Shown: positions 10,501 to 20,818 of the stretch, piece by piece
Layout: every line of letters starts with the position of its first letter
Numbering within the stretch: position 1 is the stretch's first letter
NCBI GenBank assembly: GCA_000151295.1
Contig: GG745328.1
Location: forward strand, 2,561,423 to 2,625,422
DNA from: Allomyces macrogynus ATCC 38327
Taxonomy: Eukaryota > Blastocladiomycota > Blastocladiomycetes > Blastocladiales > Blastocladiaceae
DNA length: 64,000 nt
Direction: 5' to 3'
The notes under the pieces: model-generated
Seen by the model: only the letters and a program-made list of their open reading frames with translations
Database searches by the model: none
Told to the model about the DNA's origin: nothing
Position numbers and translations under genes: made by a program

Positions 10501-11808
10501 GCGCCGTAGTCGTGTTCGAGTCCGACGAGACCGACTGGCCCTGCCCTTGCGATTGCGCGACTTGAGCGGCACCATTGTCACCCGAGACCGTGGTAGTTTG
10601 GCCTTGTCCTTGGTTCTGCACGGTGGTGGTGGTGGTCGAACCGGACGTTGAGGCCGACTGGCCTTGGCCTTGCGTCTGCGAGACTTGGGCAGCGCCATTA
10701 TCACCAGAGACCGTGGTAGATTGGCCTTGGCCTTGACTTTGCGCCGTGGTGGTGGTCGAACCCGAAGTCGACGCGCTCTGGTAGGCCGATTGGCTCTGCG
10801 TCGCGGTCACACCGTGGTCTCCCGACGTGTTCGCCGTGCTGGTCTGGTACTGCGACTGGCCTTGGGCAACGTGCACAGCGCTGTCGCCACTCGACGACGC
10901 CGTGGAAGACTGCGTCTGGCCCTGGTATTGGCTCTGCGCGCCGCTCACGGCCTGATCATGGCCCGAAGCCGTCGCCGAGCTCGACTGTCCTTGGTATTGA
11001 CTCTGCGCAGCGTTCGCGGCGCTGTCGTGACCCACCGGAATGGTGCCCGACTGGCTTTGCGCCTGGTACTGATTCTGCGACGCGCTCACGGCGTGATCAT
11101 GGCCCGACGACGCGTTGGTCGAGCTCGACTGGCCCTGGTATTGGCTCTGCGCAGCGGTCACGGCCTGGTCATGGCCCAAGACGGTCGTCGTGCTCTGCTG
11201 GCCTTGGAATTGCGACTGCGCGGCCTGAACAGCGCCGTCATGGCCCGAAGCCGTCGCCGAGCTCGATTGGCCTTGATATTGCGACTGCGCAGCGCTCAGG
11301 GCGCTGTCGTGACCCACCGGAATGGTCCCCGACTGGCTTTGCGCCTGGTACTGGCTCTGTGCGGCGCTCGCCGCGTGATCATGGCCCGACGAAGCGCTAG
11401 CCGTGCCCGACTGGTTCTGCGCCTGGCTCTGCGAAGCCGTCATGGCGTGATCATGGCTCGACGAGGAGGTGACCGTGCCCGACTGGCTCTGGTACTGCGA
11501 TTGCGACGCGTTCACGGTCGCTTGGCCGCTGGTCGAAGCCGACTGCGCTTGCGACTGCGCCTGGGTCGCGTTCCCGCCGGCGGTGCCAGACAGGCTTTGG
11601 TACTGCGACTGGTACTGCGCGAGGTTGGCCTTTTGCGCAGCCACGTCGAGGTACTGGTTCTGCGCCTGCGACTGAAAGAGCTGGAGGGGTGGGGGAGTGC
11701 GCGGCGCGTCAGTTTGTGATCGGTGGGACATGCTGGTTTTCACCGCACGCGGGGGTGGGGTGATCAAATCAGAGCAAGGTGGATACGTACCGACGCGGGC
11801 AAGGACAT
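7580..11808 (-). CDS. Large Q/S/H- and T/P-rich repeat protein
   Basis: Unrecognised family. Preferred model: exons 11808-11791, 11680-8923, 8853-8803 and 8733-7580, all joins in frame, about 1326 residues. Order: QSQYQ/SGHDHA-type repeats (about 24-residue period), a threonine/proline block with five 42-residue repeats (VDPST..VPATPVAQTTTT), aromatic repeats (YDDGSW, EGGNTGYxDGQW), a second proline block (QPAPVQADPNCAPV), and a second glutamine/histidine block (HGADAFAQQAQSQW). There is no signal peptide or membrane segment, so it is probably intracellular and disordered, perhaps phase-separating or structural. The six-residue first exon is chosen for a GTACGT donor, a strong polypyrimidine acceptor and matching frame; the alternative start is 11731 (MSHRSQ). 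Exon 8853-8803 and its intron duplicate the neighbouring unit. Confidence 0.72.
8701..8940 (-). repeat. 120-bp tandem duplication of exon plus intron
   Basis: 8701-8820 and 8821-8940 are nearly identical. Each copy spans a 69-nt intron (donors GTTCGT and GTTGGT, acceptor TTGATAG) and adjoining exon sequence; one copy contains the entire 51-nt exon encoding EGGNTGFDNGQWSSGKY. Because 51 is a multiple of three and both introns are phase 1, the duplication adds 17 residues without changing frame. Confidence 0.85.
9245..9880 (-). repeat. Five 126-bp coding tandem repeats
   Basis: The sequence around AGTCGACGGA recurs at about 9245 (diverged), 9371, 9498, 9626 and 9752. Spacing is 126 bp (42 codons) except across the copy between about 9440 and 9560, where three single-base insertions lengthen it to 129. 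It encodes the T/P block of the repeat protein. Confidence 0.8.
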
Positions 11809-11980
11809 TTTGATGAGCGGTGATCAAGCAATGAATGAATCGAGAGCAAAGCAAGAAGAGCGGCCCGTGGACGAAGAGGGCGCGCGCGACAACAGAAAAG
11901 GCGCGACGACGGTGAGCGAGAGCGAGCGAGAGTGAGGGAGGGTGAGGAAGAGTCCGGAGGCCAGATCGCGGGGCTTGGCC

Positions 11981-11989
11981 CTTTTTATA
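11981..11989 (-). promoter_or_regulatory. TATA box of the repeat-protein gene
   Basis: TATAAAAAG on the minus strand, about 180 nt upstream of the preferred ATG at 11808 and in the right orientation. Confidence 0.45.
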
Positions 11990-13423
11990 GCGCGCCGAGC
12001 TGCATGCTGGTGGTGATCGTCTACCGCACGTCCGCGCGCAGCGTCGGTAACGGGTGCGCCGGCCCGCCGGGGCCTTCCCACCGCACACGGCGCACTAGCA
12101 CGCCCCACACATGGCACCACGGCCAACGGGCAGCGCCCGATCCGATCAGCGGTGGTGGTTGCGCGAGGTGGCACCAGCAGCGCGCCGCAGCGGTGCTCCA
12201 TCCGGGCAGGTCGGAATGGCCGAAGGAAGCGCCGGCCGGCCGCGAGCATGCCAAGGGGGGAAGGAGCATGCCAAGGGGGGAAGGAGCAGCCGCGCAGGAC
12301 CATGGGACACCTTGGGGCGATCATGGCGGTGCGCGACGCGTCGGATGCCAATCGACCGGGACGGCAAGTGCACGTCCGCACCAATATGACACGGAATCCC
12401 GTGGAGCACCATCAGATCAGCGCCCCACGCGGGTCTGCGGGTGGTTCAACACCAAAACAAGGGCCGACTGGTAGAAGGGCTTCACTACCGAGTGCCACGA
12501 GGGGAGATTGACCTGGTGAATGCAGCTAGCGATGGTGGACGGGCGCGATCCACGCGCTCCAGCTGTGCGCGGCCGCCACACCGAGCACAGGGCGATGGGG
12601 TGCAGCGGAGCGCGACTGGTTCAGCGTCGCGTAATCATGATGGCTGCGCACGCAAGGTGGGAGCAGCAGCAGCGGGCCTTGGCGAGACGGAAGTGGCGGC
12701 AGCCCGTGGCACGGGCGCAGCGGCTACCCCATCGACCAGGTCCCGTCGGCGGTGGTTGGCCGTGCGCTCTTGGGGGGCGCCATTTCATGATGGTGCATGT
12801 CGGTGTTGCTCGAGCGAGTTGCTACGGCCATCACAACCCAAAATGGCAGGTCGTGGTGATGATGATGGTCGGCACAATTGGCGCTACCGGCCGGTTCAGC
12901 GTGCTGCAAGGCGACCAGTTGAGCGCGGCGGCCAGGATGCTACTTGCAAGCTCGTTTGCGCTTGGCCTTGCAGCAGGCAAGCTGTGGACTTGGCTGATGA
13001 CAAGCGATGGCAAGCTCGCCAAACTGGCGATAGAGAGCTGTTGTTCGCGCTTGCGAACTACGTCGACGTGCGAGACAACACGGCGTGACTATCGCGTGCA
13101 GGCGCACACGGGCAGCAACTGGCTGCCTGCCACGAAGCTCTGTGGCGAACTTGCACGCGACACGCGACGCACGAATCATGCGTTTTTATCTCGTCGTTCC
13201 TCTTTGCCCTCTTTGCTTGGCAAGCACGCCAAACGTTCGCCACAAGAAACGGGCCGGCTCTCTTGCACGCCCGGCACCCGCCCTGCCGCCCCGTCGCCGT
13301 GCTCCCCGTCCTCTCTTGCCGGCGCCCGCACGCTCTCCACCCCCGCGCGTGGCGCTTCGCTGCTCCTCTGCTGCGAACCCGCTCGCCGTTCAAGTATTTT
13401 CCCGTTCCGCGTAACGGCCTGCC
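11990..13423. other. 1.4-kb divergent intergenic region
   Basis: Lies between the repeat-protein gene (minus) and the GT31 gene (plus). It holds long open frames on the plus strand (for example 12520-13647) with no recognisable domain, which I regard as GC-driven. A perfect direct repeat (GAGCATGCCAAGGGGGGAAG at 12244-12263 and 12264-12283) is present. About 13180-13420 is pyrimidine-rich and probably the 5' leader of the GT31 gene. Confidence 0.45.
12244..12283 (+). repeat. Two-copy 20-bp direct repeat
   Basis: GAGCATGCCAAGGGGGGAAG is present twice head to tail in the intergenic region upstream of the GT31 gene. No function evident. Confidence 0.85.
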
Positions 13424-15483
13424 ATGCCGCCGCCAAGGCTCCCGCGCCCGATCCTGCGGCTGCTCGTGATCACGCCGTGCTTGCTGCTCGTCCTGCTGCT
13501 CGCCTTTCTCCTGCATGCCGACCTCGAGGAACTCGCGGCCCTGCGGTCCCAGGCCAAGCAGTGGGGGCTCGGGCGCAAGGACGTGCCCGCAGGTCTGGCG
13601 CTCAACGAGCCGGCGACGACGATCATTCAAGGTGCGCCGTACCGTGATCACGCCACAATACGCGCTGAATTCGCAACTGATCGCGAAGGCTGTTTGCTTT
13701 CGTAGATGCACTGCAGCACGCCGCGACCACGACGACCGCGCACGATGCGCGCCGCGTGCAGGCGACGCGCACGACTGACGCCGTGATCGCGACCAAGACG
13801 AGTAGCAGCAGCAGCACGACGACACGCGCCGTGATCGGGGCCACGCCTTCGACCACCCTCACGGCAGCTGCTGCCACCCCTGCCGTCGCCGTATCCAGCA
13901 CGCGCACCGCGTCGAGCACGCCGACTTCGCCCCCCGCGGCCAGGTTCGTCTGGGAACCGCGCGAATACCGCGTCACGGACCCGCGGTTCGACGACTATGT
14001 GATTGGGCTCAAGTCCGGGATCGAAGTTGCGGTCGATAAAGTGCCGATCCAGCTGCTCACGTTTTTGCGGTCGGTCAAGAACATTTGGCTGTTTGGCGAC
14101 GGAAACATGAAGGTCGGCGACGTGGAAATGCACGATGTCGTGACGGGTCTCTACGAACAGACCGAGGCGCGACTGCGCCAGGTGGGGAAGTGGGAGGAGG
14201 CGAATACGCCGCGGTATAAGCTCAAACACCATGACAGTACGGACGCGCGATCGTGGTGGTTGGTGGGTGAAGGTGGTGCGGAAAACTGACCTGCCTTGCG
14301 TGGATTGAAATAGCCAAGGTCAAGCACCCGCGCGTCGAGGACCATCCGGACGAAGCGCACCCGCCTGCGGGTCAGTCGGGCGCGAGCGGGAACAAGGAGC
14401 TGCACAAGCGCGCGACTCCCGCGCACGATCGTGAGATTTTGCCCGACCAAAAGAGCCAAGGGTGGAAGCTCGACGCGCACAAGAACATTCCCGCCGTCAA
14501 GGAAATGTACAAGCGATTCCCGAATGCCAAGTGGTACATTATGATTGACGACGACTCGTACGTGTTCCTGTTTCGCTTGTTCGTGAAGCGAAGAATCGCT
14601 AACGTTGGTGCTCTCGTCCAGATACGTGTTCATGGAAAACCTGCACCATCTGCTCTTGCCGCTCAACTCGTCCGAACCGCACTACATTGGCGCACCCAAC
14701 CACTTCCGCGGCTGCGACGGCGTCGACAAGATCGGCGACGGCCCCATGTTCGGCCACGGCGGGTCCGGGATCGTGCTCAGCCATGAGGCCGTGCGCCGCA
14801 TGGTAGAAGTCGCCGACGACTGTGTCTTCCGGTACCGTCCCTGTTGGGCGGGCGACGTGCGCCTCGGCTTGTGCCTGCGAGACGCTGGCGTCAAGATCAG
14901 CTACATGTTCCCCGGCCGCCGGTACTTCAACCCGGTCACGCCGCACTGGTCGGTGCACCCGTACTACGAGGACCCGTGCAAGCGCGTCGTCACGTTCCAC
15001 CACCTGTCGCAGGCGACCATGCAGAAGTTGCACGATATCGAGCGGTTCGTGCATAACCGCACCGCCGAGACGTTGGGTCGTGTAAGTCCGCCGCGCGGGA
15101 AGTTCCCGCACCTCGATCAGCCCGAGGGGTCCGTGCGGCACCCGGCGTTTGCGCACTTGCCTGCGGCCGTCCCATCGGCGTTTTACGCGCCGATTCACCT
15201 CGAGGACCTGTGGTACCATTTTGTCGATCTTGACCCGAACTTGCCGGATATCGAGCCGGATACGAGTCGGCCGGGCGAGATTTACAAGGTGTGGACGGGC
15301 GCGCACGACGCCAACCATTGCCGATTGCTCTGTGAGCGCGACGAGCGGTGCCGCGCGTGGGAGTTTGAACCAAAGGGGGGGCGGTGCAATGTCAAGGATA
15401 GCATCACGCGGTCGGTGCCGGCCAAGGGACACGCTGCGGGGCTCATCAAGTACCGGTTCCGGTGCCGGCGGAGGACGTTTTAG
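13424..15483 (+). CDS. GT31 glycosyltransferase with C-terminal PAN/Apple module
   Basis: Type II membrane glycosyltransferase of the fringe/C1GALT1 (GT31) group, expected in the Golgi adding a sugar to a glycan. Exons 13424-13631, 13706-14236, 14314-14557 and 14622-15483 give 614 residues in frame. A signal anchor (residues about 9-27, LRLLVITPCLLLVLLLAFLL) is followed by an S/T-rich stem. The catalytic domain has the metal-binding DDDSYVF (interrupted by intron 3), the GAPNHF and GHGGSGIVLS motifs, and WAGDVRLGLCL. The last 80 residues (from about YKVWTGAHDANHCRLLCE) carry the Cys spacing of a PAN/Apple domain, a protein- or carbohydrate-binding fold. Start chosen at the first ATG before the signal anchor. 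The acceptor substrate is unknown. Confidence 0.88.
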
Positions 15484-15934
15484 AGCTTGATGGGACCGGA
15501 TTGGGGTGGGAGTGGAGGGGATGGGGAGGGTATTGTTATTTTTTTTTGCGCGTTCGTAATACACTAGCATGACCCAATGTTGTGGTGAGGTCCTCGCGGG
15601 CAGCGATGCTCGCGACCCGCACCGTGCGAAGTGGAGGGAGGAGGCAAGGCTCGGCAGCGGACAAGAGCAACAGAGAGCGATATGGGGGACGCAGCCAATA
15701 TCACAAATAATTAACGTCATGTCAGCAAGTGGCAGCCCTGGGGAGTGTTGACATCGCCAAGGCCATCACAGTGGCAGTCAAGTCACTGCGCATCGCACCC
15801 ACCAGCAACTTCACGCTTTCTCTTCCTGCACCAACGCTCTTCAAGCACCAGCTGCCAACCAACCGCACCATTCAATCCAAGCCTAGTCCAGTCCAACCAA
15901 CGGGCTCCACCTGCCACCGCGCTCCACCACCGCC
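15484..15934. other. Gap between GT31 gene and small membrane protein
   Basis: The first 100 bp are a T-rich 3' flank. The rest is a pyrimidine-rich leader before the ATG at 15935. No other gene seen. Confidence 0.5.
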
Positions 15935-16564
15935 ATGGACCAGTTCCTGCTCGGCCCGCCCGTGCGCGGCCCGGACCTCGATGCGCTCCTCGCTGTCCCG
16001 GTCGCCTCGCCGTTACCTTCCATCCGCACCGTCCCGCTCGTTGCCGTCGTCGCGACCTCCAAGTCCCCGCTCTCTCTACTCGGGCGGACTGCCGCACAAC
16101 ACCCGGCCCCACTCGCCTCCATTGTGCTCTTCACGCTACTCGCGCTGCACGTGCGGCGCACCGCCGCAGCCCTGCGCCGCAACGACGCCGACCTGGCCAA
16201 ACGCGGGCGCCAGCTCGCATGGGTTGCGCGCCAATCCTATGCGCTCGTCGCCGCCGCGTGCGTCGTCTCGGCGGCGATGCACTTGAATGCGCTCGGCGCG
16301 TTTTTCCTGACCAGGATCGTGCTGATGGTCTTGTCGAGGGTCGCGATTGATGTGGTTGCGCCGCCTGAGGGGCCGACGGTCCGGGAACGCGCGAGGGAGC
16401 GGCACGCGGCGCGTCGGGCAGCGGCGCGTCGCCACGGTGGGCGAGACGTGGTCGTGGACACGGAGAATGTGCTCGTTGTGCGGGTACCCGACGAGGAGGG
16501 GGACGACGCGTACCTGGTCGTGCAGCGTACCGGGCACGTCGGGTCGTCATGGACGGACGAGTGA
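15935..16564 (+). CDS. Small hypothetical membrane protein
   Basis: Intronless frame of 209 residues beginning at CCGCCATGGACC, a good translation-start context. I do not recognise the family. Two hydrophobic segments are visible (about residues 58-75, LASIVLFTLLALHV, and about 98-125, SYALVAAACVVSAAMHLN to TRIVLMVL), separated by a basic stretch rich in arginine. After them comes a strongly basic RERARERHAARRAAARRH segment and an acidic tail. A two-pass endomembrane protein is the simplest reading. Codon use matches its neighbours. The gene model rests on length, start context and membrane segments only. Confidence 0.55.
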   Translation: MDQFLLGPPVRGPDLDALLAVPVASPLPSIRTVPLVAVVATSKSPLSLLGRTAAQHPAPLASIVLFTLLALHVRRTAAALRRNDADLAKRGRQLAWVARQSYALVAAACVVSAAMHLNALGAFFLTRIVLMVLSRVAIDVVAPPEGPTVRERARERHAARRAAARRHGGRDVVVDTENVLVVRVPDEEGDDAYLVVQRTGHVGSSWTDE

Positions 16565-17333
16565 TTCGCGCGTGTACCTGCGCTGTATCCAGTTCGGTCC
16601 GCTTTCGCCACCACTCGAACGAGAATTCCGCCATAAGCAAGGGCCGGCATGCGCACTTTCGCGCGTTCATTCCGGCAGACTGGCGGGGCGCGTCCTTGCT
16701 CCGCCGTCGTCCTCCGTGTATTTTTCCTGTACTGTTTTTTTCTTGGCGCGCCCGGGTCGCGCGAATGGGTGTGCAGGTTGTTGGGACTGTTTTGCATACC
16801 CCCCCCCCCCCCCCCCTCAAGTCCTCGCAACGTGCCGGTGGCCAGCGCGCATTTCTCTCCACCCGGTGCCGTCTTGTATTTTTTGTCGTGTCGATTGGGA
16901 AATGTGCGGGGTCGGGGCCGCGTCTGTGCTCTGATCCAGCAGCGTGCGCTCTGCAATCTGTTCACGCTCTCGTTTTGATGCGGAATGGACGAGCGGAACG
17001 CGCGAGTCGTGTATATAAATGAGAATTGAATCGGGAAACGAATCCGTAGTCTTCTATTTTTGTTCGCCTACTGGGCGGCAGGCAACACCAAAACCAAGAG
17101 CCAAAACAATTTCAACCAACAACCAACGTTCACAAAACTGATGACAGAGACACATCAAGAGGGGGCGCACCCGCCCGCCGGGAAGCGCCCACGAGGGAGG
17201 GGTTCGAGAAGAAATGGACCAGCAGAGCGAAATCCACCAGCACGACGAAGACCGCCAGGGCCCCGCCAGGGCCCGTCACTACCCCGTGCAGCCCACCCCA
17301 CGCCCTCCTTCCCCACGGCAGCCACCGCAACGC
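16565..17333. other. Convergent intergenic region with an 18-C tract
   Basis: Lies between two converging genes. It contains an uninterrupted run of 18 cytosines at 16799-16816 and an AT-rich TATATAAAT at 17013-17020 with no gene in a suitable position downstream. No coding signal seen. Confidence 0.5.
16799..16816 (+). repeat. 18-base cytosine homopolymer
   Basis: Uninterrupted C18 between two converging genes. The length in the assembly should be treated with caution because homopolymers are error-prone. Confidence 0.9.
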
Positions 17334-18809
17334 TCACTCCTCCTTGGCCTTGCGCGACGCCCGACTAATCTTGCGCTCCAGGACGACCTGCCGCTGCATC
17401 TCCTCGATATGCTCAATCGCACTCAGCGCGTCCATGACCTCCTCCTCCGTCAAGTACATGGTCGGCCGCCCCGCCGTCTTGGGCACCGTGCCAGGCAAGT
17501 ACCGCGGCGTCGCGATTTCTTCATTGTCGGCCATCGTCAGTGTCAGCGTGCCCAGTGGTGGTGGCGGTGGAATCGGAGGCGCGAGCGACGGGTCGGTTCG
17601 CGCGAGGGTCGAGACGGCGGGCGGGGGTGGGCCGAGCGTTGGGATCGTGAGTGGCGCGGTGGCCAGCGGGAGCGTCAGGACCGACGGTTGCGACCGGTTC
17701 GTCGAGGACGACGAAGTCGTGCGCGACGCGGGAGCCCCGTTGGGAACACAGGAGGGCGTGGGGGTCGCCATGATCAAATCCGCTGCTGCCGGTGCTGCAG
17801 GGCTCGGGGCCAGTTGCGGCAACGTCGGCAGTTCCGCGGGTGCAGGTGCGGGCACGACCGGTGCGGCCGGTGCCGCGGGGGTTGCGACCGTGGTCAAGGT
17901 CGCTGACGACGACGTGATTCCTGACGAGGTGATGCCCGATGGCGGGCGCGCTGCTGCCGCGGCAGGGAGGGTCGTGGCCAAGGTGGAGGGGACCGCCGGG
18001 ATCACGATCGCGGCGGGGCCGTGGTACTGGTTGGTGGCCGACGTGAGCATGGTCTTGAGCACGCCCGTCTCAACGACACATGCGGCGGGCACGAACCCGT
18101 CGTTGCCGTTTTCGTCGACGGCGAGGCACCAGCCGTCCGAGTAGGACTTGTAGACGAGCACCTTGTCCTGCATTGTTCGTGGTGGAGTAGTGTCGGTTAG
18201 GCACGCGTGCAATCAATCACCAGCACAATCAAAGCATCAACGTACGCCCGGTTTGATCGCCAACTCGTCGTCGTTCGACTGAATAAACCTCGCGACCACG
18301 ACCATCGGAATCGGGTCCTCCAAAATCGACGACAAGTCACTCCGCGCCGATCGCGCCAAACTCGACTCGGACCGGCGCGACAGCGACTCGATCGTCTCTG
18401 GTGTGTCCGGGAACAAGGCCGAGATGACCGGCGCGGCCATGCGTTTACTCGATGCCTTGGACGACACGTCCGACGCCGACCTTGCGCAGCGCGGCGACGT
18501 GGTGGAGGAAGAGGAGGGAACAAGCGAAAGTAGTAAACACATCGTGGCCGGCGAGGTCGTCGGGGACGTCGAGGAAACGACGGGGGCGGCTGCGTCGGAG
18601 ACCATCGTGCGCGTCAGCTGGTTGGCCGTGGCCAATGGGTGATGCGCGGCGGGCGGCACCGCACCGGAACTGGTTGTTGTCGCGGCCGCATTCTTGGAGT
18701 TGGCTTGCTGCTGGCGCCGCCGCCGCACAAACCAGACGAGCGTGGTCAGGATGAGCAGCGCGCCGAGCGTGCCAAAGACGATGGGCAGGATGATGGCGAG
18801 GTCGGACAT
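17334..18809 (-). CDS. Membrane-anchored SH3-domain protein
   Basis: Two exons, 18809-18246 and 18167-17334 (intron 78 nt, donor GTACGT, phase 0), give 465 residues. The protein starts with a single membrane segment directly after the start (residues 5-27, IILPIVFGTLGALLILTTLVWF) followed by RRRR, so the rest is cytoplasmic. An S/T-rich linker leads to one SH3 domain around residues 170-225: MVVVARFIQSNDDELAIKPG, the splice junction, then DKVLVYKSYSDGWCLAVDEN and GFVPAACV. The tail is rich in Pro/Ala/Ser with a polyproline run and ends in a charged helix (about EEEVMDALSAIEHIEEMQR) likely to be a coiled coil. Fungi have many extracellular-TM-SH3 sensors; here the extracellular part is absent or on an unrecognised upstream exon. 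Confidence 0.82.
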
Positions 18810-19443
18810 GGCGGGAACGCGGTTATCGGGACAGGTACAGTTGTTTTAGCGAATTACAGTTGTCGTCGAAGTACTGGTGGCGGGCAAGGACAAGCATGCG
18901 GCGTCGACGAGGGGAGGGAGTGGCAAAATGGTGGCCCAGGCGGGTCGGGATTGCGCCGCGCGGGGGCCGCGCGGCAGCGGGACAGTCTGCGGCAAGTTGG
19001 GCGGGCGGGTAACGTCTATTGGGCGGGGGCCGGGCGGTCCGGCGCGATGTGCAACGTCTGCAACGGTTCCGAAGTGGTCCGGGGGAGCGGGTGCCTACTT
19101 CTGATCGGGAGGTGGAGGACAACTCGATCGATGGTGGCGTGCGCGAGTGTTTGCCACAAACGCCATGCAAAAAGCGTAAAAGCAAAGCGGCCTGCAGCAG
19201 AGAGTGTAAAGCAAAGAAAGCAAAAAAGCGTGCGGAGAAGTCGTGCAGCTCCTGCAGCAACAAAGGAGCACGTTGGCAAAGTAAGAAATTGCAATATTTC
19301 AATTCCTAGTCGCGCGACGCTGGCGCGAACGTAACCGACGACTGCAAAACATTTCTGAACCCCGGACCCCTCCAGCGTTGTGACCTGCGCGCTCGCTTCC
19401 CTGCGGCTCGCGCTACCTTCTCCACCCGGCCCGGCTTCCTCAC
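18810..19443. other. Region upstream of the SH3 gene
   Basis: Probable promoter of the SH3 gene and 3' flank of the secreted protein gene. A Cys/Lys-rich open frame on the plus strand (19019-19309) looks like a chance ORF. Confidence 0.45.
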
Positions 19444-20818
19444 TCACAGCTCCTCGCGCGCATTCGCACTCGGCTCACGACGCGCGCGCTGCCGCTGCTG
19501 GTCGGCGTGCGCGCACCCAACACGCACCACGCTCAGCCGGGCCACATCCAGAACGCCCGCGCCGGCGGCACGCGCAATTTGCGCGACCGTGCCAGCCTTT
19601 TCCTCGGGCACGCCCACCTTGAGCGCCAACTCGACGGGCTTGACCGCGCCGGGCACCGTCTGGACAAACGGCGTCCACTCGCCTGTAGGGCGCGTCGCTA
19701 TCGCCGAGAAAGGAATGCCGCCGGCTTCGAGCAGCACGTTGCTCAGCGCCGTGCGGTACATGCCGGAAATCCGGTACTGCGCGTCCGGGAGCATCGCGAT
19801 CGTGCGCGCGATCTTGGCCGTCGGCGTGTGGAAACGAACGTAGCGAGGGTGCTCGGTGCCGGGCACGCGCTCAAAGGTCGCGTCGGTCAAGGTCCAGGTG
19901 CCGTCGACGTAGGAGCTCGCGGAGCCGAGCAGGTTTTCGTCTTTTTTGGGGGAAAAGAACGGGACAGAAGGTGAGTGATCTGAACTTTCGCATTTCATTG
20001 CGGTCTGAAGTCACAACGGAACGTACTGCACGCTTGCGGCGCTCCCGCCACGGCACGGCGCGACCGCTCCGATGCGGCCTCGGCCGACGCACCCGTCGGG
20101 CACAGCGACACACCATCCACGTAAATCGTGCCCGCATCGGTACTGCCCGTGGCCTTGATGTGCACTGAAATCGCGTGGTGGCCCGGCTCGGCCGTAAACT
20201 CGTGCGAGTATGTCACCCACTGGTCGGGCTGGTCGGCCGTCGTCTGACCATCGCCGAGCGTAAACGACGTGATGGGTCCGGCGTTGCTGGCCAAGACCAA
20301 CTCCAGAGCACCAGCGTCGGCGGGCTTGTGCACGTTGGCCGAGAACAAGTAGGTGCCCTCGGACAGGAACACGGGCGCGTGGAACGCGCCGGCCTCGGCT
20401 TTAGTGGTCGCGTCAGTCGCGGCCACGTTGAGCCGCAGCGCTTGGTCGCCCGAGTCGGTGTCGGTCGGGTTGGTCGCAATGGTCACGGAACCGCCATGCG
20501 ACGAGAGCGTGTGCCAGACGTTGGTCAGGACGGCTTCTTCCTGTGATCGCGACGACGGTGATGTGAGAACGGCGATTGAGCAAGCGCCGGAAACAGAAAC
20601 AGCGCAGCGGAACACGTACAAAATCGCCATTTGAAATGAGATTCGCGACGCCGGCTGTTCAATAATCAACGACCACCCGGAGAACGTCGGTCAGCAGGTA
20701 AGGTCGTCGCGATTCGTGGGCAGCACGTTGGATGAACAGGCATACTTGGGCAGCGCGCCGACACAAAGTTGGCCGGCGAGAGGACGGCGAGCGCGAGGAG
20801 CACGACGAGCGCGTTCAT
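19444..20818 (-). CDS. Secreted protein with two carbohydrate-binding-like beta-sandwich domains
   Basis: Four exons, 20818-20746, 20654-20620, 20540-20027 and 19940-19444, join in frame to 372 residues. A clear signal peptide (MNALVVLLALAVLSPANFVSA) is followed after the first two short exons by GVANLISNGDFEE, the opening typical of CBM4/9-like galactose-binding folds. Domain 1 ends near AGTIYVDGVSLCPTG and domain 2 repeats the pattern from ENLLGSASSYVDGTW to GVLDVARLSVVRVGC. No catalytic domain is visible. Likely role: extracellular or cell-wall carbohydrate binding. The signal peptide is only joined to the fold by the spliced model, which supports the two short upstream exons. Confidence 0.75.

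Noticed and set aside
8963..10651. 562-codon arginine-rich open frame on the plus strand
   Set aside because: Antisense shadow of the repetitive T/P block of the repeat-protein gene; its repeats mirror the real frame.
12520..13647. 375-codon open frame on the plus strand
   Set aside because: No recognisable domain, atypical composition, and it runs through the start and first intron of the GT31 gene in a different frame.
17011..17020. TATATAAAT element as a promoter
   Set aside because: It lies between converging genes with no plus-strand gene downstream.
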